A stretch of DNA of 64,000 nucleotides from Nitrospirillum iridis (GCF_014205765.1 NZ_JACIIZ010000004.1:186001-250000), one strand, 5' to 3'; counted from the stretch's first letter, positions 8,482 to 17,950 are shown. The notes: generated from the letters alone by a model not told the origin. Translations and numbers: made by a program.

Positions 8482-9510
8482 TCACACCGTCTCCGTCACC
8501 TTGGCGAGGTTGGGGGGAACGTCGGGGTTCAGGCCCCTGTCGGTGGCGACGCGGTGTATGCCCATATAGAAGCTCAGCGTCGCCGCCAGCGGGGCCAGTT
8601 CCACGGGAACGCCGGGGACGGTGGGCAGGGGCACGACGCCTGGGACATCGGTGGCGGTGGACAGCACGGTGCCGCCCATGGCGACCATGCGCCTGATCGC
8701 GGCGATGGTGGGGGGCAGGGTGACGTCATCCTGCGTCAGGGCCAGGACGGGGAAGTCGGGACCAACCAGGGCCAAGGGGCCATGGATGACCTCGGCCGCG
8801 CTGAAGGCGTCGGCCTGCAGACGGCTGGTCTCCTTGCATTTGAGCGCCATTTCTTGGGCCGCCGCGGCACCCAGTCCCCGGCCGATGATGTAGAGGCCGC
8901 GGGCCGCCGTCAGGTGGGACAGGCCGGGATACCAGTCCAGCGCCACGGCGCGTTCCATCCATTCCGGCGCCTGGGCCAAGGTCGACACCAGGAGCGGATC
9001 GGCCTTCCAGTACGCCACCATCTGCAAGAAGGCGAACAGGGAGGTGAGATAGGACTTGGTCGCGGCGACGCTCTTTTCCGGGCCGGCGCACAGCGGAATG
9101 GCGACGTCGACCAGTTGGAACAGGGGGGACGTCTCATCGTTGACGAACGCCACGGTCAAGGCGCCGCCGGCCTTGGCCGCTTCCGTCAGGCGCAGCAGGT
9201 CGGGGCTGCGCCCGGACTGCGACACCGTGACGTAAAGCGAGTCTTTCAGCTGCAGGGGCGTCTGGTACAGCGACACCACCGAGGGGCCGATGGACGCGAC
9301 AGGCAGGCCCAGCCGGGTTTCGATCAGGTACTTGCCGTAGGTCGCGGCATGGTCGCTGCTGCCGCGGGCGCCGGTCACGACGAAGCGGGGCGCCAGGCGG
9401 CGCAGTCGGTCGCCCAGGTCCTGGAACAGGGGCGTGCAGCGGTCTATCTGCCGGCGGATCGCGTCGGGTGTCTCGGCGGCCTCGCGGGCCATCAGGGGCG
9501 TCAGGGTCAT
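8482..9510 (-). CDS. Double-SIS sugar-phosphate deaminase/isomerase (NagB-II type)
   Basis: A 342-residue cytoplasmic protein with two SIS domains (about residues 35-165 and 200-325), lacking the glutaminase domain of GlmS. Sugar-phosphate binding signatures include GARGSSDHAATYGKYL, SQSGRSPDLL and GRGLGAAAAQEMALKCKE. Such proteins next to nagA act as glucosamine-6-phosphate deaminases giving fructose-6-phosphate and ammonia, and replace classical NagB; no NagB is visible here. The ATG at 9510 overlaps the stop of the kinase gene as ATGA. The frame is open further upstream but that stretch overlaps the kinase and has no SIS similarity. Confidence 0.88.
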   Translation of the reverse strand: MTLTPLMAREAAETPDAIRRQIDRCTPLFQDLGDRLRRLAPRFVVTGARGSSDHAATYGKYLIETRLGLPVASIGPSVVSLYQTPLQLKDSLYVTVSQSGRSPDLLRLTEAAKAGGALTVAFVNDETSPLFQLVDVAIPLCAGPEKSVAATKSYLTSLFAFLQMVAYWKADPLLVSTLAQAPEWMERAVALDWYPGLSHLTAARGLYIIGRGLGAAAAQEMALKCKETSRLQADAFSAAEVIHGPLALVGPDFPVLALTQDDVTLPPTIAAIRRMVAMGGTVLSTATDVPGVVPLPTVPGVPVELAPLAATLSFYMGIHRVATDRGLNPDVPPNLAKVTETV

Positions 9511-10412
9511 GACAGGGCGCTCTTGGCGATTGGAAGGTGGGTATTGCGGCGGGCCATCAGAAGGGCGCCCTCCAGGGCGTCGCCTTCCGGTTCGACCAGC
9601 AGGGACCGGGCCCAAGGGCTGAGCCAGGGGGTCAGCGGGGTGGACAGACCGCCCATCAGGCACAGGTGCGGCGCCCCCAGGGCGTGCAGATGGCGGATAT
9701 AAACCTCCAGTTCCTTGGCGGCCTTGGCGAGGATGGCGCAGGCGACGGCATCGCCCTGGGCGGCGTGGGCCAGGACATCAGGGGCCAGATGGCCATAATC
9801 GGCGGGTCCGGCGTCGTTCACCCAGGCGATGATGGCGGCCGGGGAGCCGCCCAGTCGCTGCCGGACCTGACGGGTCAGTCCGGTTTCGGGGGAGAGGTTG
9901 TCATGGGCGCGCAAGGCGACGCGGATGGCCTCGCGACCAATGCTGGCGCCGCTGCCCTCGTCGGAAACCTCGAAGCCCCAGCCCCCGACGGCGTGGCCTT
10001 GACCGTTGATCAGGGCATAGCCCGCGCTGCCGGTACCGGCGATCAGGATGGCGCCATCCCGGCCGGAGAAGGCCCCCAGGCAAGCGGTGTGGGCATCGGT
10101 TTCGGTGGACAGGCTGGCGAAGGTGGGCGCGGTGGCCCGGGTTCGGACGCGGTCCGCCGGCGTCACGATGCCGGCCAGGCCCATGCCGACATGCAGGCGG
10201 GCGAAGGCGCTGGCGTCGAGGCCGGCCTGGGCCAGGGCCTTCTGGATGGCGTCAAGGATGCTGGACCAGGCACGGTCCAGACCCAATCGGATGTTGGCGG
10301 GGCCACCCAGGCCCTCGCCCAGCAACAGGCCATCGGCGGTGCGCAGGCGGGCGCGGCATTTGGTGCCGCCGCCATCGACGCCCAGATAAAAGTGTTCGGA
10401 GGTCATGAGCAT
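9507..10412 (-). CDS. BadF/BadG-family ATPase, probable N-acetylglucosamine kinase
   Basis: A 301-residue member of the BadF/BadG/BcrA/BcrD group in the actin-like ATPase fold. The first phosphate motif is YLGVDGGGTKCRARL, the second is ILIAGTGSAGYAL followed by GGWGFEVSDEGSGASIG. Proteins of this kind beside nagA and nagP phosphorylate GlcNAc after import. Its stop overlaps the start of the SIS gene by four bases, and its start lies 21 bases after the permease stop. A second in-frame ATG at 10406 is possible; neither has a strong ribosome binding site. The substrate is inferred from context; glucosamine kinase is the main alternative. Confidence 0.87.
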   Translation of the reverse strand: MLMTSEHFYLGVDGGGTKCRARLRTADGLLLGEGLGGPANIRLGLDRAWSSILDAIQKALAQAGLDASAFARLHVGMGLAGIVTPADRVRTRATAPTFASLSTETDAHTACLGAFSGRDGAILIAGTGSAGYALINGQGHAVGGWGFEVSDEGSGASIGREAIRVALRAHDNLSPETGLTRQVRQRLGGSPAAIIAWVNDAGPADYGHLAPDVLAHAAQGDAVACAILAKAAKELEVYIRHLHALGAPHLCLMGGLSTPLTPWLSPWARSLLVEPEGDALEGALLMARRNTHLPIAKSALS

Positions 10413-10433
10413 TTTTCGAGAAGAAGCGGATGA

Positions 10434-11735
10434 TCAGGCGAGGGAGGGGGCGGTGGCGGCGGCCTTGCGGCCAACGCGATGGCCGTGGAGGGCGAAGTAC
10501 AGGATGTAGAGATAGGCCGGCGCCATGAGGCACAGGAAGACGGCCTGGAAGGGGTAGTGCTGCTTCAGTTGGACGAAGAGCTGCGGGATGACCGCACCGC
10601 CGGCGATGCCCATGATCATCAGCGCGGACCCGATTTCCGTATGCCGACCCAGGCCGCGTATGCCCAAGGGGAAGATGGCGGGCCACATCATGGCGTTGGC
10701 GAAGCCCAACGCCGCCACGCACGCGACCGAGGCATAGCCGTGCGTGGCATAGGCCGCGACCGTCAGGACCACGCCAAGGATGGCCGACAAGGCCAGGTAG
10801 CGCTCCTGCGACACCACGCGGGGGATCATCACCAGGCCGCCCAGATACCCGGCCAGCATGGCGGCCAGGGTGAAGGAGGTGAAGAACTTGGTTTCATCCA
10901 GCGGCAGGTCGAAGCCATGGCCATAGGTGCCGATGGCGTCGCCGGCCATGACCTCCACCCCGACATAAAGGAACAGGCAAAGGACACCCAGCCAGAGGTG
11001 GGGCGTACGGGCCAGGCTGGGCGTGTCGTCCACGGCATCGCCGCCGCCGTTGCTGGACTTGGCCGACACCTCCGGCAGGGGGGAGCGGACGACCCACACC
11101 GCCAGCAGGGCCAACAGGGCGGCCATCACCAGGTAGGGAGCGTGGATCTTCGACGCGAAGGCGGTCAGCAGAGCCTCGCGCGCTTCGGGCGTGGGGGCGG
11201 CCTGCACCTGCTGGTCCAGCGTGTCGATACCGCTCAGCACCAGGGCGCCGATCACCACCGGCGCCAGCATGCCCGCGAGCTTGTTGCAGATGCCCATCAC
11301 CGCGATGCGCTGGGCGGCGCTGTCAATGGGGCCGAGGATGCTGATGTAGGGGTTGGCGGCTGTCTGCAGAAGCGACAGGCCGGCGCCGATCACGAACAAT
11401 CCCGCCAGGGCGCCGGGATAAATCCGAATCGTGGCGAATTCACCGAAGACCAGGGCGCCGATGGCCATGACGAACAAGCCGGCCGCCATGCCCTTCTTCA
11501 TCCCGGTATACCGCAGCACCCAGGACGACGGGATCGAAAGGAACAGGTACGAGAGGTAAAAAACCATCGGGATCAAGAAAGCGTTAACATCGTCCAGATC
11601 AAACGCCAACTTCACGAAGGTGATCAGCGGCCCATTCAGCCAGGTGACGAATCCGAAGATGAAAAACAGCACGCCAATGACGATCATTGGTCCCCGATAC
11701 TGGTTTGGGGCAGGCGGTGGTTTCACAGAGGCCAT
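10434..11735 (-). CDS. nagP: FucP/NagP-like MFS sugar permease
   Basis: A 433-residue inner-membrane protein with about twelve hydrophobic segments and a charged central loop (about 220-240, VSAKSSNGGGDAVDD). It resembles the FucP-type MFS group that contains fucose, glucose/galactose and NagP GlcNAc permeases; LLQTAANPYISILGP is a strong family signature. As first gene of the nag operon it most likely imports GlcNAc by proton symport, though fucose released by the GH29 enzymes cannot be excluded. AAGGA lies about seven bases before the ATG. It is divergent from the TonB receptor, so outer- and inner-membrane uptake share one control region. Confidence 0.88.
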   Translation of the reverse strand: MASVKPPPAPNQYRGPMIVIGVLFFIFGFVTWLNGPLITFVKLAFDLDDVNAFLIPMVFYLSYLFLSIPSSWVLRYTGMKKGMAAGLFVMAIGALVFGEFATIRIYPGALAGLFVIGAGLSLLQTAANPYISILGPIDSAAQRIAVMGICNKLAGMLAPVVIGALVLSGIDTLDQQVQAAPTPEAREALLTAFASKIHAPYLVMAALLALLAVWVVRSPLPEVSAKSSNGGGDAVDDTPSLARTPHLWLGVLCLFLYVGVEVMAGDAIGTYGHGFDLPLDETKFFTSFTLAAMLAGYLGGLVMIPRVVSQERYLALSAILGVVLTVAAYATHGYASVACVAALGFANAMMWPAIFPLGIRGLGRHTEIGSALMIMGIAGGAVIPQLFVQLKQHYPFQAVFLCLMAPAYLYILYFALHGHRVGRKAAATAPSLA

Positions 11736-12054
11736 GGGCGCTGTCCTTGATCTAGGGTCGAGAATGGGCTGCCGGTCCGCATTGTGGCTGAATTATGACT
11801 GGCCGGAGGGGGAGGTCACGGGGAAAGTAACCCGTATGATGCTGATATCCCTCACTTCCACTGCTGCCCGTTGATCCTATCATCGGGGCAAATGACGAAT
11901 TATGAAAGCAAATTAAAAAAAAATTGACGGCGGGCAGGTTTATCCGGCAGTTTGGGTACCGCTAACACCGCCCGCAGCACTGCTGGCGCGCAATGTAATG
12001 GCGTGAGGCGTGCGGCCTCGCCAAAAATAAAATTCAAGCAGGGGAACGAAGACA
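11736..12054. other. Divergent control region between nagP and TonB receptor
   Basis: These 319 bases contain no convincing gene. They must hold the promoters of the minus-strand nag operon and the plus-strand receptor, but I cannot assign -35/-10 boxes with confidence. An AT-rich core at about 11891-11926 includes the operator-like motif annotated separately. A GGGGAA ribosome binding site at 12041-12046 precedes the receptor ATG. Confidence 0.6.
11898..11914. promoter_or_regulatory. Candidate operator between nagP and TonB receptor
   Basis: AATTATGAAAGCAAATT, read on the minus strand as AATTTGCTTTCATAATT, matches AATTTGGTTTCATTAAT upstream of the GH29 gene at 307-325 in 14 of 17 positions. 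Two divergent transcripts could be controlled from here. The regulator is inferred to be the ROK protein at 5927-7150. Confidence 0.5.
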
Positions 12055-14640
12055 ATGGGAATCCGGAAATATGCCTTGGCGACCACCATGCTGATGAGCA
12101 TGGGGATGTCGGCTGGTGCGTTGTCGCAAGCCAGCGCAGCAGAAGCCAATGGTGGCGATGAACTCCAGGAAATCGTTGTTACCAGTATCCGTAAGAGTCT
12201 TGAGCGTTCCATCGAAGTAAAGCGTGAAGCAAACGCTATCGTAGACGTGATTTCCGCGGAAGGTGTTGGCAAGTTCCCCGACACCAACGTCGCGGAATCG
12301 TTGTCGCATCTGCCGGGCATCAGCGTCGATCGCCAGTTCGGCGAGGGCGAGAAGATCAGCATCCTAGGTACCGACCCGGCGCTGAACCGCGTCTTGGTTG
12401 ACGGCCAGACCATTGGATCGGCCGACTGGGGTGGCAATCCCAACGATCCGAACAGCCGTACGTTCAACTACACGCTGCTGTCGCCGGAAATCATCGATCA
12501 GGCCGAGGTCTACAAGTCGACCGAAGCCCGCATCGACGAGGGCAGCCTGGGTGGCACGGTCATCATCCACACCCGCAAGCCGCTGGACCTGGACGCCAAC
12601 ACGATGCGCGCGTCCTTGGGGTATTCCTATAACACCCGGTCGGCCGAAGGGAATCCCCGCGGGTCGCTGCTGTACAGCTGGAAGAACGCCGCCAACAACT
12701 TTGGCGTCATGGTCGCTGGCACCTACGACAAGGAAGATCTGTCGCGCGCCGGTATCGAGTTCTTCGGGTATTCGAAGGGCAGCACCATCACCTCCAACCC
12801 GACGGTGACGGGCAGCGGCAGCCTGGCCACGGCGACCTACCCGGCCGGCATCAACGCGGCCTATTTCCAGCAGACCCGTGAGCGCCAGGGCCTCCAGGGT
12901 GCCATCCAATACCAGCCGACCGACACGCTGGACCTGAACCTGTCTGGTATTTACATCCACGGCAACTACAACAACTTCAGCCAGTCGCGCTTCATTTACC
13001 CGGCGGCCAGCACCAACGCCTTCACGGCGGTGACGTTGAACAACGGCCTCATCACCGGTGCCACGCTGGGCAACGGCGCCTACACGGAACTGGACACGAA
13101 CTACCGCAAGACCACCGTCCAGACGGCCCGCGTCAACTTCGCCGGCACGTGGACGCCAACGGCGGATTGGAAGGTCGTCACCGATGCGGGCTTCACCCGC
13201 GCCTATGGTGGCAAGGACCCGGAATACCTGCTCTCGTTCTATTCTTCGGCGCCCTACAGCTTCTCCTATGATGGTTCCAAGACCAGCGTGACCTATGCTG
13301 GCGGGTCTTCCGCCGCTGACGATATGACCACCAAGGCCACTGGCCAGCAGGTTGGCGGTATCGCCGCGCAGATGAACACGGACCAGGAAGCCTACTTCCA
13401 GCAGGACGTCACGCATGACGTCAATTGGGGTCCTCTCAGCAGCGTGCAGGCCGGTGTGAAGTACACCGACCACATGAATTCCGTCCGCGCCTACGGTAGC
13501 AAGACCTACTCCAACGGGTCGGTCAGCCTCAGCTCGCTGGGCGCCAGTTCCATTCCCACCGACCTGTTCGATGGGCTGGACGCCAGCGGTGACTTGGTCA
13601 AGTTCTCGACCATCAGCAAAGACGCGGTCATCAAGTACCTGGACTCGCTGAACACCACCTACTACCGCGACTATGGTTCCGAGTATAAGGTGACGGAGGC
13701 CAACAGCGCCGCCTACGTCCAAACCAACTTCAAGGGTGACAAGTACCGCGGCAACCTGGGTGTCCGGTATGTGCACACGGCGGACGACATCAAGTATTGG
13801 GACTCGCCTGACAGTGGAAAGACTTATGACGGTGTGACCCAGACCAGTCGTTATGGTCGTTTCCTGCCGTCGTTCAACTTCGCCTATGACGCGGCCGACA
13901 ATGTGGTCGTGCGTTTCGGCGCCGCCGAGGTGGTCGCCCGTCCCCGTTACGCCGACATGGCCGGCGCCTTCTCGAAGGACGACACCCAGCACACCGCCAG
14001 CGGTGGCAACCCCAACCTGAAGCCCTACGAGTCCAACAATTACGACCTGTCGGCCGAGTGGTACTTCAACAAGGACTCGCTGGTTTCCGGTGAATTCTTC
14101 TTCCGCCAGATTTCCTCGTACATCGTCACGACCACGACGACCCAAGTTCTGGCGGATAACACCCATGGCGGAACGGCCTCTTACGACGTGTCGCATCCCG
14201 TGAACTTCACGGATGCCAACGTGAAGGGCTTCTCCGCGATGTTCCAGACCAACATCGCCTATGGCTTCGGTATTCAGTCCAACTATACCTACGCCATTGC
14301 CGACACCAGCAACGGCTACAACATGCCGTATCTGTCGCGTCATACCTACAACATCATCCCGTATTACGAGGATGGCCCCATCCAGGCGCGTGTCAGCCTG
14401 GGCTGGCGTTCCAACTATTTCACCAGCATCGGCCGGTTGGCTTCGAACAACATGACCGACAGCTATATGCAGCTTGATTTCTCGACCACGTACAGCATCA
14501 ACGACAACCTGCAGGCCACCTTCAACGCCTCCAACCTGCTGGATGAGATGTACTATCAGTACAACAACACCAAGGCGGCGCCGATCGGTTACTACCGTAA
14601 CGGCAGCGTCTACTCGATCAACATGTCCTACAAGATGTAA
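12055..14640 (+). CDS. TonB-dependent receptor for glycan uptake
   Basis: An 861-residue outer-membrane receptor of the Xanthomonas/Caulobacter TonB type. A signal peptide (about 1-28, ending QASA) precedes a TonB-box-like EIVVTS, a plug domain (about 45-160, with DTNVAESLSHLPGISVDR and NRVLVDGQTIG) and a 22-strand-type beta barrel rich in aromatic residues. Such receptors bind oligosaccharides or glycopeptides and move them to the periplasm using TonB energy. No SusD partner is present, as expected outside Bacteroidota. The last residues, INMSYKM, end in Met instead of the usual Phe or Trp. It heads the plus-strand side and is followed by a strong terminator, so it may be transcribed alone at a high level. 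Confidence 0.93.
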   Translation: MGIRKYALATTMLMSMGMSAGALSQASAAEANGGDELQEIVVTSIRKSLERSIEVKREANAIVDVISAEGVGKFPDTNVAESLSHLPGISVDRQFGEGEKISILGTDPALNRVLVDGQTIGSADWGGNPNDPNSRTFNYTLLSPEIIDQAEVYKSTEARIDEGSLGGTVIIHTRKPLDLDANTMRASLGYSYNTRSAEGNPRGSLLYSWKNAANNFGVMVAGTYDKEDLSRAGIEFFGYSKGSTITSNPTVTGSGSLATATYPAGINAAYFQQTRERQGLQGAIQYQPTDTLDLNLSGIYIHGNYNNFSQSRFIYPAASTNAFTAVTLNNGLITGATLGNGAYTELDTNYRKTTVQTARVNFAGTWTPTADWKVVTDAGFTRAYGGKDPEYLLSFYSSAPYSFSYDGSKTSVTYAGGSSAADDMTTKATGQQVGGIAAQMNTDQEAYFQQDVTHDVNWGPLSSVQAGVKYTDHMNSVRAYGSKTYSNGSVSLSSLGASSIPTDLFDGLDASGDLVKFSTISKDAVIKYLDSLNTTYYRDYGSEYKVTEANSAAYVQTNFKGDKYRGNLGVRYVHTADDIKYWDSPDSGKTYDGVTQTSRYGRFLPSFNFAYDAADNVVVRFGAAEVVARPRYADMAGAFSKDDTQHTASGGNPNLKPYESNNYDLSAEWYFNKDSLVSGEFFFRQISSYIVTTTTTQVLADNTHGGTASYDVSHPVNFTDANVKGFSAMFQTNIAYGFGIQSNYTYAIADTSNGYNMPYLSRHTYNIIPYYEDGPIQARVSLGWRSNYFTSIGRLASNNMTDSYMQLDFSTTYSINDNLQATFNASNLLDEMYYQYNNTKAAPIGYYRNGSVYSINMSYKM

Positions 14641-14654
14641 GCCTTCCTCCCCCT

Positions 14655-14694
14655 GGGCCGTCGCCGCGCGTTTTGGCGACGGCCCATTCTTTTT
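14655..14694 (+). terminator. Rho-independent terminator after TonB receptor
   Basis: GGGCCGTCGCC (14655-14665) pairs perfectly with GGCGACGGCCC (14675-14685) across a nine-base loop and is followed by ATTCTTTTT. It lies 15 bases after the receptor stop. Confidence 0.85.
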
Positions 14695-15130
14695 CAAATT
14701 AAAGAAAAAATTTGGCAGAATACGTCCATCGCGTTCGCGATTGGCTTGGGTCCGTCTCCGTTCCAACAGCAGGGTGGAGGCCAATGGCAAGGAGCCCCGG
14801 GGTGCTGGGATCAGATACAAGAGCGGCTCAGGTCTTCCGGCCCCCGGTTCTGGTTCCCGTGCCCTGTCGTGTACCGCCCACCATGGCCTCCACCCGGCTT
14901 GGCCCGGATAGTCCCCGACAGTTCCGCGGCCCCCTTGCCGGTGCGCGCGGCGGCGATGGCGCGCCCGCCCTCCAATTGGATGGCCGCCGTCTCATCATCG
15001 CCCTCGACAATCGGGCCGGTTTGGCCACCATGTCCGCCGATACCATGCCTGAGACTGGGCTAGACCCGTCTCCGCTAAGGCGCCCGTCCCGCCTTGATTC
15101 CAAGCAACAGCCCGTTACGGAGAGCAAGCC
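14695..15130. other. Intergenic leader upstream of second GH29
   Basis: No supported gene lies in this stretch. Its left end is AT-rich: CAAATT (14695-14700) and AATTTG (14709-14714) are inverse complements eight bases apart and repeat the half-site seen in the other candidate operators of this locus. The remainder is GC-rich with open frames in several phases but no coding signature. It probably carries the promoter of the enzyme operon starting at 15131. Confidence 0.45.
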
Positions 15131-16795
15131 ATGACCTGCCGTTCCCCCGGTTCGATCATTCGGGCGCGCGTGCGCGCCGGCCTGATGGCGGCGGCCATGG
15201 CGTTGGTGACGCCCATGGTCGTGGCCGCCAAGCCGGTGCCCGCCGACGCGACCGCGCCCACCGCCGACACCGTGTCCCCCGCGCAGATCGATGCCCAGTG
15301 GCAGAAGGCCACGGCCAAGCACGCCCCGGAACGCGCCGCCGAACTGAAGCGCGTCGCGGAAGGGGACGGGCAGGGGCCCTTCCGTCCGGACTGGGCGTCG
15401 CTGAAGGCCTATCAGGTGCCGCAATGGTATGCGGATGCCAAGTTTGGCATCTTCATCCATTGGGGTCTGTACTCGGTGCCCGCCTTTGGCAACGAGTGGT
15501 ATTCGCGCAACATGTACACCAAGGGCAGTGCCGCTTACGAACACCATATCCAGACCTATGGGCCGCAGGCGAAGTTCGGTTACAAGGACTTCATTCCCCT
15601 CTTCACAGCGCAGAAATACGACCCGCAGGCGTGGGCCTCGCTGTTCCGTGCCGCCGGCGCCCAGTATGTCGTGCCGGTGGCGGAGCATCATGACGGTTTC
15701 GCCCTATACGCGACCAAATTGTCGGATTGGTCGGCGGTGCGCATGGGCCCCAAGCGAGACCTGATCGGCGATCTGGCCCGGGCCGTGCGGGCCCAGGGAC
15801 TGCATTTCGGCCTATCCTCCCACCGCGCGGAACACGACTTTTTCTTCGATGAAGGGCGCAAGATCGCCTCTGACGTCAATGATCCGCGCAACGCCGACTT
15901 CTATGGCCCCGCCCAGCTGCGGGTGAAGGAGAAGGGGACGGACGATGCCGACGTGTTTGGCGATTTCACGCCCGTGTCGCAGGGCTGGCTGGACGATTGG
16001 CTGTCCCGCTCGGCTGAACTGGTGGACCTCTACCATCCCGATCTGATCTATTTCGACTGGTGGATCAGCCAGCCCAACTTCCGCGGCACGCTGCCCAAGT
16101 TCCTGGCCTATTACTACAACACCCAGGCCAAGCTGGGCGGTTCCGCCATCGTCAACTACAAGGTCGGTGCCTTTCCGGAGGGCGCCGGCGTGCTGGACAT
16201 CGAGCGCGGTCAGCTGCCGGGTATCCAGCCCCGCGTCTGGCAGACCTGCACCTCCATCAGCAACGACAGCTGGGGCTTCATCGAGAACGACACTTATAAG
16301 ACCCCGCTGGCGCTGATCCATCTGCTAGCCGACGTCGTTTCCAAGAATGGCAACCTGTTGCTGAACGTCGGGCCGCGCGCCGACGGCAGCATCCCGCAGG
16401 CGGCGCAGGATACCCTGACCGCCATGGGCGGCTGGCTGAAGGTGAACGGCGAGGCCATTTATGGCACCCGGCCGTGGCACCAGTTCGGCGAAGGCCCGAC
16501 CGAGGTCGCCAGCGGTTCCTTCCAGGAAGGCAAGGCCAAGCCGTACACGGCCCAGGATTTCCGCTTCACCACCAAGGGTGATGCCCTTTACGCCATCGAG
16601 CTGGGATGGCCGGCGGATGGCGCCACCGTCATCCACGCGGTGAAGGCCGATGACCATGTCACGTCCGTCACCCTGCTGGGGGCCAGCGGCCCCACGCCGC
16701 TGAGCTTCCGTCAGGAGGACGACGGCCTGCATCTGGTCTTGCCCAAGCAGCCCAGCGGCGACTTCGCCTACGTCTACCGCATCGAGACGCGCTGA
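15131..16795 (+). CDS. Alpha-L-fucosidase, GH29
   Basis: A 554-residue exported fucosidase. After a Sec-type signal (AGLMAAAMALVTPMVVAA) the catalytic domain contains the family landmarks AKFGIFIHWGLYSVPAF, EHHDGFALY, and the nucleophile in LIYFDWWIS (Asp309). NGNLLLNVGPRADGSIP and the C-terminal beta sandwich (about 460-554) are also typical. It lacks the extra binding domains of the GH29 at 355, and the two are only distantly alike, so they may cleave different fucose linkages, for example core and antenna fucose. GGAGAG lies about seven bases before the ATG. It is the first of a tightly packed run of glycosidase genes. Confidence 0.93.
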   Translation: MTCRSPGSIIRARVRAGLMAAAMALVTPMVVAAKPVPADATAPTADTVSPAQIDAQWQKATAKHAPERAAELKRVAEGDGQGPFRPDWASLKAYQVPQWYADAKFGIFIHWGLYSVPAFGNEWYSRNMYTKGSAAYEHHIQTYGPQAKFGYKDFIPLFTAQKYDPQAWASLFRAAGAQYVVPVAEHHDGFALYATKLSDWSAVRMGPKRDLIGDLARAVRAQGLHFGLSSHRAEHDFFFDEGRKIASDVNDPRNADFYGPAQLRVKEKGTDDADVFGDFTPVSQGWLDDWLSRSAELVDLYHPDLIYFDWWISQPNFRGTLPKFLAYYYNTQAKLGGSAIVNYKVGAFPEGAGVLDIERGQLPGIQPRVWQTCTSISNDSWGFIENDTYKTPLALIHLLADVVSKNGNLLLNVGPRADGSIPQAAQDTLTAMGGWLKVNGEAIYGTRPWHQFGEGPTEVASGSFQEGKAKPYTAQDFRFTTKGDALYAIELGWPADGATVIHAVKADDHVTSVTLLGASGPTPLSFRQEDDGLHLVLPKQPSGDFAYVYRIETR

Positions 16796-16863
16796 TGCCG
16801 GCGCCGCCCCGGGACCCATCGTCCCGGGGCCCGGCGCCCCACCGACAACCTCAAGGAGACTTC

Positions 16864-17934
16864 ATGAAACGCCTGCTGGGAATTCTGGCCGCTGGCCTGT
16901 CGAGCCTCGCGCTGGTCTGCGCGGCGCCGTCCATGGCGGCCGCCAAGGCGCCGACGGCCTTGTTCTATATGATGGAAACCCAGAAATCGATTAACTCGTT
17001 CGAGCAGCACATCGACAAGATCGACTTGCTGGTGCCGACCTGGTACGGCGTCGACCAGAACGGGATGCTGTATGGTCAGCCCAATCCCTACGTGCTGAAA
17101 CTGGCCCACCAGAACAAGGTGCCGGTGATGCCCATCGTCTCGCCGGTGGACAAGCAGAAGTTCCATGAGTTGATCACCAGCGAGGTGGCCAAGAAGGCCA
17201 TGATCTCCGCCCTCGTGCAGCAGGGCAAGGAACACGGCCTGGTTGGCTATCAGTTCGATTTCGAGAACATCGTCTGGACCGACCGCGACGCCTTCACCCT
17301 GCTGATCAAGCAGACGGCCGACGCCCTGCACGCGGCCGGCATGAAGCTGTCCATCGCCGTCGTGCCCAACGCGCCTGGCCATGCCGGCCGGGGCCCGTTT
17401 TCCAAATGGATGTGGGAATACTGGCGCGGGGCGTTCGACTACAAGGCCATCGCCGACGCGGTAGACCTGTTCTGTCTCATGACCTATGACGAACACACCC
17501 GCTGGACGGTGCCGGGCCCGGTGGCCGGCATGCCCTGGGTGATGGAACACCTGAAGTACGCCCTGCAGTACGTGCCGAAGGAAAAGCTGTCCCTGGGCAT
17601 TCCGCTGTACGGCTACCGCTGGTACACCGACAATCCGGTGAAGCCGGATGGCACCGAGGCGTCCAACATCGCCGGCGCCTACTTCGATGCCGATGAATCC
17701 ATCCCGATGGCCAAGCAGTATGACGCCAAGATCCAGTGGGATCCGGTGGAACATGAGGCCTTCTACTATTTCTACCGCGACCAGATGCGGGAATGGGTGT
17801 TCATGCCCGAGGCCCGCAGCTTCCATGACCGTTACGCCCTGGTGAAGGAATACGGCCTGGAAGGCTTCTGCTCCTGGGTGCTGGGGTCCGAAGATCCCAA
17901 GGTCTGGGATGAGCTGCCGAAGTCGCAGCGGTAG
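16864..17934 (+). CDS. GH18 glycosidase, predicted endo-beta-N-acetylglucosaminidase
   Basis: A 356-residue exported GH18-fold protein with a Sec signal (LLGILAAGLSSLALVCAAPSMAAA). The catalytic strand reads VGYQFDFENI: the acid Glu134 and Asp132 are kept but the outer Asp residues of the classical DxxDxDxE are Val and Gln, which is nearer to the YaaH/CFLE-like branch than to chitinases. Later strands LFCLMTYDEH and LGIPLYGYRWY also fit. Given the neighbours, cleavage within the chitobiose core of N-glycans is the likely role, though chitobiase or peptidoglycan hydrolysis are alternatives. AAGGAG seven bases before 16864 fixes the start; the frame upstream is open but not needed. Confidence 0.8.
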   Translation: MKRLLGILAAGLSSLALVCAAPSMAAAKAPTALFYMMETQKSINSFEQHIDKIDLLVPTWYGVDQNGMLYGQPNPYVLKLAHQNKVPVMPIVSPVDKQKFHELITSEVAKKAMISALVQQGKEHGLVGYQFDFENIVWTDRDAFTLLIKQTADALHAAGMKLSIAVVPNAPGHAGRGPFSKWMWEYWRGAFDYKAIADAVDLFCLMTYDEHTRWTVPGPVAGMPWVMEHLKYALQYVPKEKLSLGIPLYGYRWYTDNPVKPDGTEASNIAGAYFDADESIPMAKQYDAKIQWDPVEHEAFYYFYRDQMREWVFMPEARSFHDRYALVKEYGLEGFCSWVLGSEDPKVWDELPKSQR

Positions 17935-17950
17935 AGCGTAATAGGTGATG

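Noticed and set aside
11898-12054. Sigma-70 promoter using TTGACG at 11924 for the TonB receptor
   Set aside because: No acceptable -10 element is found at 16-18 bases from it.
12364-14820. Very long open frame on the strand opposite the TonB receptor
   Set aside because: Such antisense frames are common in high-GC genes; the translation lacks any family motif while the plus-strand frame is a full receptor.
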